Shown here: positions 46,404 to 56,960 of the stretch, one piece after another | Layout: the number at the start of each line of letters is the position of its first letter | Position numbering within the stretch: the first letter of the stretch is position 1 | Source of the DNA: Diploscapter coronatus | Lineage: Eukaryota > Nematoda > Chromadorea > Rhabditida > Rhabditidae | NCBI GenBank assembly: GCA_964036155.1 | Contig: OZ038422.1 | Coordinates: forward strand, 29,783,201-29,847,200 | Length of the DNA stretch: 64,000 bases | Reading direction: 5' to 3' | Program-made: the position numbers and the translations under genes | Notes under the pieces: model-generated | Seen by the model: only the letters and a program-made list of their open reading frames with translations | Told to the model about the DNA's origin: nothing | Database searches by the model: none

Positions 46404-48204
46404 ATGCAGATCCTAACTTTCACGGTTATCCTGATTTCTTCGCTATTTATTGTGATTGAAGCTGCTCAACCGCGAGTTCCGCATTTGAAGGGCGAACTCA
46501 ATTCGACCGGTGCGGAACATCACGAAGACGGGCATGGAAATCATCAGGAATATGATCCACACAGAAGGCATCCTCATGTGAGTGTAAAAGATATTTTGAT
46601 TTTGTTTCAAAGAATCACAAGTTTACCCGAGAAAGGTTACCAAAAATAAAATGTAGATTCCTCCAAAATTACACCATTCCTAGACATCTTTCTTTGTAAT
46701 GATAAATTTTCAGGAGTAAAGTAAGAATCAGGAATTTTAGGCCGTCAGAAAACGAAGTAACGAAGACAAGCACAGCGATGAAAATGAAATGAAGTTTAAC
46801 GAGATTGGACATCACAAACGAAACGCTGAAGATCCGCACCACGAAGAGAACGAGGAGTACGTCGTTGAAGAAGAGGTTCGACTTGTTTGAAGATCATATT
46901 TCGTTCCTAATTAGAGAAACTCATCAAAGATCGAATGCTGCAGTAGGTTAGAAATGAAGGATTTCAATCAAAATTCATTTTTCTCACTTTACCTAATTGA
47001 GAAAAATATTAGAGCTTAGTTGTTTCCGTATTTGATCAAATTTGAAGAAAACTACAATTTTGTCATTTTGAAACAACAGTTGAAGATGTTCATCTCATTG
47101 CTCATGCAAATGAAATCATTCGTGGAATTCCGATGACGTGCAGAAAATGATGAATTCATTTCAGGAAGAGTCACCGGATGCGGAACATTCAGAGGGAGGC
47201 AAGGAGAACGAAATCGAGGAGAGAGAAAAGAGGGTCTCTCGGGCGGGAAGTAGTCATAAGCCGAGGATCAGTAATAAGGTCGATAAATTAGATTTCGAAA
47301 AACTTTTATTTTATCTTTAGGTTAGTAAAATGATATTTAAATTAGAAATCATCTAAGGGTAAGAATGTGAGAGTGAAATTGGAATAAAAATGGATATCTT
47401 ATTTTGAAGGATGGCCGAAATTAGACGGGAAGGGTTAATGAAATATATTTCGGGATACGTAAACAATCACGACCAGAAGGCTCTAAATTCAGACGAGAAA
47501 GTAATTAATATTTTGGCTCTCGGGAAATTGTAGCACCTCATTTTCGAAATGCGCGCAAGATTTTTAATCACGAGTACACTTTAAGCAGAATGAAGTGTTC
47601 TACTTGAGAGTTTTTAAAGGAAGAAAAACTATGTGAAAGGAAAAGTTGAAGGTTAAATTTGCCGGAATATTGAAAAGTTGCTCTAGAAGTTTGAATGTAT
47701 CAAGCGAATCTGGCGAGTACTTTTCCTAACGATGAAAAACCCTAGGAGGTACGTCATGAGAGTGAAATCCTGTGTAATCATGAAACCACTTCGTATAAGC
47801 GAATTTTGGATAGTGACAGATTTGAAATTAAAATTTATTAAGAAAGTCCGCTGGGGATAGATCACAATGAGTTTCTAATGACTATTCTCCCTAGGACTGA
47901 ATGCATCAATGCATAACATCATAAAGCATGAAGGCCAGCAAAGTAATTACGATGCAGTACATCTTGAGATAATTAGGAACTCACTCACGAGGATAATTTT
48001 ATCTAGCTTGTTTCATAGGCTTAGATTTTTCAGAAAATATTTGCAATAATAAATATCGAAAAGAAGCATAAAAATTTGGCTATGAATCAGCTTCATGTAG
48101 ATCAAACTTGTTTCCATAAAATATGCCACTTTCAGAACAAAGGCAATAGTCAGGTCGGTCAAAGTCAGGACGAAACTCCGAGTCAGCCGGAAATTGATAT
48201 CTAA
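46404..48204 (+). CDS. Secreted acidic protein with dibasic sites, candidate peptide precursor
   Basis: Four exons (46404-46577, 46741-46875, 47165-47278, 48136-48204), all phase 0, give 163 aa. Residues 1-20 are a signal peptide (MQILTFTVILISSLFIVIEA). The rest is highly charged and low-complexity, rich in His, Glu, Asp, Asn and Lys, with His-rich runs (EHHEDGHGNHQE). Three Lys-Arg sites occur in RKRSNEDK, HHKRNAED and REKRVSRA, as in secreted precursors cut by proprotein convertases. No predicted fragment has the C-terminal Gly needed for amidation, so it would not be a FLP-type peptide. There are no cysteines. It may instead be a disordered, metal-binding secreted protein because of the His clusters. 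No family recognised. Confidence 0.6.
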
Positions 48205-48338
48205 CCGTAATTTTGATCTTAAGAATTCATTTATTTTCCAAATGATTCACTCCACAAATTGGGTAACTGACTACTTCGCCTCAAACGAAATTATTTTTTT
48301 ATGCTGCAGAATATTTCTGCGAATTTCAGTTCAAAGAC

Positions 48339-48350
48339 AATAAATTTATT
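48339..48350. terminator. Palindromic polyadenylation signal shared by two convergent genes
   Basis: AATAAATTTATT is a perfect 12-base palindrome, so AATAAA is present on both strands at the same place. It lies 135 bases after the stop of the plus-strand secreted-protein gene and 75 bases after the stop of the minus-strand mutase gene. Position and sequence are direct; use by both genes is inferred. Confidence 0.55.
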
Positions 48351-48424
48351 AGACATTAAAAAGCGGTAAATTATTATTATTGCAAATATAAAAATCATAG
48401 GAGAAATGAGAAAAAAAGAATCCC

Positions 48425-51233
48425 TTAACCATGTACGTCATCACGGACGAGCGTCTTGTAGACGTTTTCATTGATCCCGTGAACAATTCTGTCGATGACC
48501 TCTTTACCCTGCATGAAGCAGTGGTCCTGAAGTTGAATATTTAGACTATTTCAATATCTAATTTAGACTTTGATAAGGTTTTCAATTAAGGAAAATGAAC
48601 GAACGAGTTTAGCGAGCGAGGAATTATCTTATTTAATCATTTTCAATGATATAAAGTAACTCAAGGAGTTAATTATGTAGAGGTTGTAAACCGTCATAAC
48701 ATTGATACACAAAAGGTGAATAATCTATTTCGTACGAGAGAGGTCGCATGATATTTGTAAATAACCACTTTACCTGATTCGACACCTCATACTTCCAGCC
48801 TCCGAATCTTCCTCGGGAGTAGATTTGATGCTTTTCCAACTCTCTATGAGCCCGAGTTAATTCAGCGTCTCTCTAAAGTGAAATTTAAAAAATACAATTT
48901 CCACTTCATCGAACTGATCACATAGGTCACTGATTTTTTTTTCGTAAAATGGTTTTGATTCATGAAAAGACCAATTATTGAAAGTTCTCCGTTAAATCGG
49001 ATAAATGTCAAAACTGATTTTGGAATTCAGGTTCACTCAACGGGAAAATACTCTTTTAAAAATTATGACTCATGAAAGGTATTACGTTTGGCGTCGGAAT
49101 CGGATATCCATAGGGTAGGGTGATCGAGTAAACCGAAGCAATTTTATCGCGGGCGATCATTCCCTTCACGACCAACCCATTCAGCGTCTTTTCCACGACT
49201 TGTTCCTCGGTCGTCTGGAACTTTCTTTATAAATTATGAACCTCATAATCGAAATAGGCTAAGCAGGAGAAATTTCTTGAGATTAGGAAATCATCAATAG
49301 GGCTCACTCAAGACATTGTCTTTAGATTCTTCTCGAAGTGGACTTTCAATGAATTTCGAGTTTCTGTCAGGGATATCTCAATGTCTTTCGATTAAGTTCA
49401 AGCTATTGCCAAAAATATGATGAACTCATGGAACTCTTACCGGATCATCAATCTGCAACGCACATTCGCACATGATGCTCCAATACTTTGATGAATCTGG
49501 GGTGACCTCGCCGTATCGACTCAAAATCGTCACTCGGAAGAAAGGGACGTTTCTATCAGGAAAGTACAGCCAGGTAAATTGCTCCAGGAATGGAGTCATC
49601 GGGGCGTGCATACCTACTCCAACAATTACGACCTGAACGTGAATTATAGCTGTATCAGCCAACGTTTAGAAATCTTATTGGGAAATTCAATATCACAATT
49701 TGGAATATTCATAAACTATGGAAGCAGATCAGTTCTCAGCAAAGACGAATAGTTATATTGACTTTTTAGAGATCTTTTTTTGTTTTTCTAAATTTCGTTT
49801 ACCTTATTGTGGGCCAAATTTAGCGGGGGACAAATCTTCGTCTGTTCCACTAGTAGATCAATCGGAGTCGTATTGATGAGAGCATCGTATTCCATCTCCT
49901 TCTCCTGTCCCTCTTCCAGATATCGAATCGTCTTGTTCTTGTGGTCAACTGAGAGGACCTAAAATAAATTAGGCTAATTTATAATTTTCGAGCGTAACTC
50001 AATAACCACCAACCTTGGTGCCCAATTTAAACCAATCTGTCGGTAACTTCTTTCTCATCGACTCCCAAACGTTGCCGGTTCCTCCATACTTCGGGAAGGT
50101 GAAGAACGAGTTCGGACCCCAACCGAAATCAGCTGTCTGACAAAATGTGTGTTAAATAATACATCGATAAAAATATACGCTCCAATTATCTCTTTTAAAT
50201 ACGCGTGAGGTTATATAATTTTCAAATAAAGAAAATGTGTTACCTCCAGCTCTTTTTCATTCATTGCGCAGAGCGATTCGAGCTTCTCCTTCGGCAATTT
50301 CGCGACTCTTGTTCCAACCCAATTCGGCGACATCTTCACTGGGTCCACAGTCCAGACTTTCTTCGTGTAGGGACGGAAAAATACGTCCAGGATCGTGGGG
50401 CCAAAGTGCTCAAGAACCCAATCCTCGAAATTATGCACGCTTCGGGTCGATTGAGCCTAAACGCACATCCTTTCTTCAGTAATGCTCAGAAAACTCGCCT
50501 GTTGATATCTCTCGTTCAACTCCACCAGGCATTTTTCCTTTATATGCGCTGGAAATAGGGGTACGGCGAACTGAGCCGGATATGGTACGAGTCTGAGACC
50601 GTCCGTTTTATACAAATAGTTCATATCGACCTAAAGTCAAATACTATGATAAGTTAACCAATCTGAAGACTTGTGGCATCAAGACATGGAAAAGTGTTGG
50701 CAGAGAAGCCAATGACAGTAGATAGTATTTTTTATTTTGAAAATCAAAATTTCGCCATGTTAGGAGATTTCCAGATTTACTCCGTTCGACTTTCCAAATA
50801 CTTACCATGCAATTCCTGGTCAATTGGTTCCACTCTTCCACTGCCCATTTGGTAGCCTTTCCATAGTAGGGGTAATTGTGATCAAATGTGATGTGACCAC
50901 CCATATCCCAGAGAAATCCATTCTTATCCTTCACGGTACAGGACAAACCGCCAGCGTAAGGCTCCTAAAATGAATAAACAATTGTGCATAAATGCTTGCT
51001 CAACTTTAAATTTATTTTTATTAAAGTTCTCATCTGATCATAAACTCCATTCATTTGATAGTTTAGTTAGACTGTATTATGCAGAAAGTAAAATCATTGA
51101 AAATTATTTTTACCTGTTCAAATAGAACTAACTGAGTATCCAAGGCTTTCTCATCGCCACTTTCTTGGAGTTCATGCAACCGAAACGCAGCGCCAAGTCC
51201 GGTTGGTGCCGCTCCGATGCAGACAATTTTCAT
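48425..51233 (-). CDS. glf-1: UDP-galactopyranose mutase (flavoenzyme)
   Basis: Ten exons (51233-51114, 50964-50806, 50630-50499, 50456-50244, 50136-50014, 49958-49803, 49632-49441, 49214-49086, 48872-48774, 48526-48425), all phase 0, give 474 aa. The N-terminus holds the FAD-binding [10 protein letters not shown] loop and ends exon 1 in [20 protein letters not shown] is the substrate-side GGH motif. [43 protein letters not shown] and [15 protein letters not shown] are the conserved blocks of eukaryotic UGMs, the last carrying a catalytic-site Arg. The enzyme converts UDP-galactopyranose to UDP-galactofuranose in the cytosol, the precursor for galactofuranose glycans of the surface coat. Animals with this pathway include nematodes but not vertebrates. 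The intron after exon 3 appears to use a GC donor. GTAAAAAG before the ATG follows a TTTTAG acceptor, consistent with a trans-splice or leader-exon site. Confidence 0.93.
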
Positions 51234-53149
51234 CTTTTTACCTAAAAAACAAATCTAACCCTAATTTTTGAAAGAAAAATGAAGAGCTTCTGAAAATAGT
51301 CTAGAGTACAGCGCAAGCCTAACAAGTAAGAGTTCTAGGATAAATCGGGCTAAGGATAACATTTCACCATTGAATTGATTGAACAGAAATGCCGTAATAT
51401 AATAACTCGACTTTGCAATATTCATTTCATGCATACTCCCGAAGCACATTATAACTGTGTTTAAGGGTCACAAATATTTATACTAGCAAGTTCAAACAAG
51501 TGAACACTCTTTAGTCTAGGCATATTATTCTATCGGACTGCATGACAAAATTAAGATGGATCCTGCACTAAATTAAAAATTCAAAATATAGAAAGAATCC
51601 ACGTAAAATTAAACTTGTTAGTAGGCGAAATAAGCTTTTGGAAAAAGAAGGAAAACCCATTTTAAAATACTATGCTCATTAAATTGTACAAAAAATGAAG
51701 AAAAAATCGGATTTTTCAAAGGAAAGATAATAACTAAGTTAGTCAAAATAAGCTTGTAAATAATGGAAAACGAGTGAAATGAATAATCTCGATTGAAGAA
51801 TGAAGACGGGTAAAGAAATGACCCAGAAAAATCAACGAGAATCGGATAAAGCATTTGAAGAGAAATCGGATACAGGATCTATGGATGTAGGCAAGAAGGC
51901 GAATCTTTCATCCATAAATCCAGACGACTTTGAGATAAATCAATTTCCTGATCTTACTAATATCGTCATTATTTGTATTTTTCCCACTAGAAATACGTGA
52001 ATAACACGACATTTGCTATTTTCAAACGCAAGAAAGGATTTTACAGCAGCTTGGAGACCATAAGCTTCCAAGCCCTGAAGCCATGCGAAATAGTATGGGA
52101 AAAGAAACTCTATCTTCCAATACCCTCTCCTAACCATACACTATTTCGCAATGCCTTGAAGGCTTATGTTCCCAAATAGTCGATTTTACCAGGGAAGATT
52201 TAAAGATAGTTACTCAATTGTAGCATTTAGACAATTAAAAGTTTTCGCAAACCTCTCAACATGAATAATTTACTCACTGTTAAAGTGGTTGTTTCCAGAG
52301 GGTTTAAAATTCTAAAAGCTTTTTCCTCAGTTTACAAGGATGCGAGGTAACGATATTTTCAACGAAGAAAAATAACTTTTCCTGACAATAATTTATTTTG
52401 AGAATACTCGTATAAAAATTTAAAAAGTTAGCGCGGAACAAACTGTAGAATTAAATTCTACATCACCTGGGCCAAAAATAAAATCGGTAAACTTAAATTT
52501 GAACTTGTTCCACGCCAAAATATAAATGAAGTCAGGATAGATTTGAGGACATGATAATTCTGGAATATCGCTAAATTGTAATATGATGAGATGCAATTCA
52601 AAAGTATGAATATTTTTGCCTTGTGCTATCCATGCATAATAGTATTTCGATAAATAGCTTTGTTGTATTATTATTATTTCAAACTGCTGGACTTTTATAT
52701 CTTGACAAGAACAAAAATACTTCAAAGAAAATCAAATCTCTTTATTATGTACCTTTTCTATGCGTACTGCAAGTATATTTACAATCATTCAAGAGTTTTG
52801 TCATTTCGAAGAAAATCTTGGATGAGAAAAAATCATTCATTCACACAAAAATAGATGGAAGATCTGACCCGAATTTAGCTTTTTGAAGAAAAATAATCAC
52901 GTCAATGTGATTTTGACTCTGGTATCATTGATTATCAATGAAGTCTAGGATATGGCGATTATTCTTGCAAAACTACTGATATCATTATTGGACTAGCGAT
53001 AATCAACGATAAAATAGTTGGATCATCCAATAAGCTCATGATATTTTCTTTCAATTTAACACTTTAGATAACTAGAAAAGGATCATATTCTAACTTCTAG
53101 TTCAGAAAACTTGTTGGATGAATCAATAATAAAAACTTTAATTCAACAA
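51234..53149. other. Intergenic region with a long imperfect hairpin
   Basis: No gene supported. A plus-strand frame from ATG at 51800 (66 codons, acidic) ends near a GTGAAT donor and might be an exon, but I could not extend it. The hairpin at 52051-52175 lies here. The last kilobase is plain AT-rich sequence. Confidence 0.4.
52051..52175. repeat. Imperfect fold-back (about 125 bp)
   Basis: Two nested pairings. The outer pair is TTGGAGACCATAAGCTTCCA (52051 on) with the complement of TTGGGAACATAAGCCTTCAA (52156-52175). The inner pair is TGCGAAATAGTATGG (52084-52098) with CCATACACTATTTCGCA (52134-52150). The loop is about 35 bases, with asymmetric bulges between the two stems. Confidence 0.6.
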
Positions 53150-55571
53150 TTAATGCGATTTGGCCTTCTTGGGCTTGTAGTGACCATCGCCGTGCGTGGC
53201 CGCCTGCCTGGAGATCACCTCGTCGGCCACTTCTCTGAAAAAGTCAATATTATTTCCATATTAGTTTATTTTATTATTTTTCACGTAGTAATATAGTAAA
53301 GTAGGATTTTCTAATTTGAAAATTATAAAATTCGTTTAAAAATCCTACTTCCGATCATAAACGAGTCCGATCGCGGCGCAAATATCGATGAAGCCCTTGG
53401 TCCAGTTGAGCTTCCAATTTGACTCCGATGTTCGGTAGTCCTGCGGGAACACGTGATGGTAGTTGTGGAAACTGAAAATCACGAAATTATTGTAAATTTG
53501 GAATTTCATTAAAATTTCTAACAAAAATTTATGAATTTTTATCCAAGTTGTGCGATAATATAATAAATCCCTACCCTTCACCGATAGCGATAACGGTCGT
53601 CGATAGGGATTGAACCGGGCTGATTGTGATGTCGTAGGGCTTGGCGCCGATCCTGAAATTAAAAAATATTTTCCTTAAATGAAGAGAAATATATTTTGCC
53701 AAAAATAAGACAACAATCCTACCAATGAGCCACACTGTTGACGCACCACGTAGCGTGGAGAGTGAACGTGTAACGGAGGAGCGAGCAGACGTAGAAGGCG
53801 ATAAAGGCAGATTCGCCCCACAAATACACGGGAATCGCTGCCGGAAGCAGGAAGCAGAACACAAACACCAGGGGCACGTAGTTGCTGAAATAATTTTGTC
53901 TTATCTGGGAAAACTGACATATTTTAGTTTATTTTACAAAGTTAGAGGATTTTAATGATATACTTCAAAGGTGCACTTCTCAAAGAATCCAAATAAATGA
54001 AATATTTTTCTATAATTTGGCAATATGCCAATTTTAGGCAAATTTATGAAGATTAATGCAGTAGGTAATCATTTTCTTAGGTATCAAATTAAACTAATTA
54101 AACAATTAGAAAATGCCTACTGTCTCTGCCACATGCAGACGGGATCGGCGTAGAGGTCGGACAGATCGAGTTTGGTGCCTTGGCTCTTGACCTGCGGATG
54201 CTTGCGAACCAGCAGCCAGCCCATGTGCGAGAAGAAGAAACCACGCTTCGTGTTGTGCGGGTCCGCATGCGTGTCTGAAAGTAAATTAGATAAAAGGATA
54301 GAAAAATGATGCTAAGAGATTTTTAGTATGTGATTCAGAAGAACAAATTCAATTCTTACCCGTCCACTTGTGATGGCAGCGATGATCGCGGCACCATTCG
54401 ATGATGTCATTCTAAAAATAAATCTTTAAAAGTCGAAAATTGAACTCTCTAGTCTAGTGTAAAAATGATTTTGTCAATCAACTTAACATGTTTTTATCAT
54501 AGAATCGATAAAACGATAGTGATAGGAAAAATACCTGAAGAGCGACGCAGTTGGCGAACATGAGGAATATGCGAACGGGCAGTCGGGCCTTGTAGGCTCG
54601 GTGAGCCCAAAGACGGTGCGCGCCCGCGGTGATGCCCAGGCCGCCGAACACGTGCAACACGAATGCTGAAATTAGAATATTTTCGTTAATTTAAATATTT
54701 TTCATATTTATGATGGGAATGTACTATTGTGGTGCCCTACATGCAAATTGACAGTTTATTTTTTAGCATTTCCAAAATGATATGACCACCTTTCATCCCC
54801 TTATCAATTATCAATTATCAATTCTAGTTTCATTCATCGCATTGACGAAAGGAGAAGGAAAGTTCAGAAAGTACCGTAATAGGAAATGGAAAAATAAAAC
54901 AATAAGAAGATCAGTTCAAATCAAAAGTGGCAAGTGCGAAAAAAGTATCATATGAATCATCGAAAAGTTTCGTCATTTTACAAGCTTTTTCTCCAATATT
55001 GCTTGACCTTACGGTGCCATAATGTTGCAAAATTATTCAAGGGAAAATTCTATAATTTCAAACACCCTTACTCCAAACATAACTCTGCCATTTGGGTTGG
55101 AAGGTGAGCAGCTGGTAGAGTCCAAGCAGAGCACCGAAATGGAGGGCAGTGAATAGGGCGACGTTCTTCCACACCACTTTCGTCTTGTAGGGAATCTGGA
55201 AAAATATCATTTCCTTACAAATTCGAATCGAAATTGTAAAATTAGTTCATCTAATGATTGTGTTCAACGCATGTTTTCTTGCTATTAACAGATAGCGATG
55301 AAGGCTAAAAGAACAATTTTCATCGACGTTTCGTACTTTGGCTAAATTGATGTAGGCTTGATAGACCTAATTCTGACAAATGAGAACATTTCGAGAACTA
55401 GTGAGAATTTCAGAATGAACCAATAGAATCCATGCTAGCGACTGACGTCCATACCTTCTTTGCCTCCTCTTCGAGTCTGGAGATTTCCGATTCTTCAGCC
55501 GTCAGGAACTGCTTCTCGTCGATTTTCTTCACCGACACCTCGGCCGGGGCCATCTTGGTTCTTACGGTCAT
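53150..55571 (-). CDS. Stearoyl-CoA Delta9 desaturase (FAT-5/6/7 type)
   Basis: Nine exons (55571-55455, 55195-55072, 54665-54535, 54411-54360, 54274-54121, 53884-53723, 53652-53575, 53471-53349, 53234-53150) give 341 aa, the usual size. All three di-iron histidine boxes are present: HRLWAH, HRCHH and HNYHH. Other family hallmarks are [36 protein letters not shown] and NSVAHWIG. Membrane segments fall at about 55-75, 80-100 and in the [19 protein letters not shown] region. The enzyme introduces a cis double bond at carbon 9 of saturated acyl-CoA in the endoplasmic reticulum, using cytochrome b5 and oxygen. The C-terminus KPKKAKSH could act as an ER-retention-type signal. I cannot say whether substrate preference is C16 (FAT-5) or C18 (FAT-6/7). 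A second in-frame ATG six codons downstream may be the real start. Confidence 0.95.
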
Positions 55572-56960
55572 TTCGTGGTAACGATTAGTAGAGAATAATG
55601 AAGTTCTAGAAGAAATGATATATTATAATTTTGGAAAATGTTTAAATATGGGCAAAATTTCGAAAGGTTGAAGGAAAAGCAAAGTAAATTATACAAAAAT
55701 TATCATGGAATTCGAATTTAGCAAAAAAATCCTGCAAAATCCAATAAAGGAAATATTTTTTAGAAAGAGTAATGTAACCCCTAAAAACTATATTAAGAAA
55801 ATAAGACTGATCTTCTCAGGAATAGTTTGAAAATGAAGAATTTCCTATGGCCATATGAAGCCATCTCATTATGAACTCTATCTAGAGCAAGATAGATTCT
55901 ACTGTTGAATCACTACTTTTAGAGAAATCAAAATAGAGAGACGTCAAAAATGAAATAGGCTCGAAAAATGGTAGATCTAGAGAAAAGCAAAATACCACGT
56001 CGAAAGACAAAGAGTATTTAGAGAGTTTGAAAAACAATGCCTAGAAGTGAAGGGTCTAGGGATGGAGAAAGAGTGAGAAATACTGCGGGAGAATAAGAGA
56101 GCATCAAAATGTGGCATGACAAAATGAGAACGCAATCGCTCTCACTTTAGAGGTGGTGTGATCTTAGCAATGCTAACCCTCTGCTACAGGCTGTATCTTT
56201 GAAAGTTTGCAAGAGATCAAAAGGTAATTAATTAATTGGTGACTTAATTAAATCAATTTAAAAACTAATTAGTCTTCAAATCTGGAAAATATCGTGATAA
56301 GAAATTTTATGAAACATTTAAAGTGATCTACACAAATTTTCTACAAAGCCTAGAAATTAATGATCTGGGAATGTAAAAATAAGAAAATATCAAATTTAAT
56401 AATTGGACAATTAAAAGTTAATTGACCAATTATCCCTTATCAGGAACTGCATAAATCAAAACGTAAGCTCTGAAGTAAGCAGTAAAAATTTCCGTAAGCT
56501 TATCAGAACCAGAGATGATAGGAGGGGGTTTTATAGGGGCGATTTTGATTGGGGCAGGGCACTCGGACTCCAAATTCCAACATCACCCCAGAATGAGAAA
56601 GGCTAGAGGGACAGAGAAAGATAAATATTATGAAATATTGAGATAGAAAAGAGGCTAGAGAAAGCGAGATAGGTGGTGAATCTAGCAAAGAAAAGTTGCA
56701 GAAAAATTAGTGAGAGAAACAAGGTTGTGGTTCGGAAGAAGCCAAAATAGAGAAGTTCACCTTTGAAAAGGGGCAAAGTTTGCAAAATTTTATGGCATCT
56801 TGTCATTTTTCGCCCATTGCAACCCCTTGTTTCTTCTTTGAACACGGGTCTGCTAAAGTACAACATGACTGATAATCTTTATTGGCTACGACGGTAACTA
56901 GCGAATAAATACTAATTTGACTAGTAAAAAAGAGTAGTTAGCACATTCATAAGACGAATT
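55572..56960. other. Intergenic region, desaturase promoter side
   Basis: No exon detected. Minus-strand frames at 56503-56688 and 56603-56866 lack splice support. The desaturase promoter and the 3' end of the coiled-coil gene should lie here. Confidence 0.45.

Noticed and set aside
51800..52179. Acidic 66-codon frame and a following 60-codon frame
   Set aside because: A donor exists at the end of the first, but no acceptor restores frame, and the second overlaps the hairpin and lacks an ATG.
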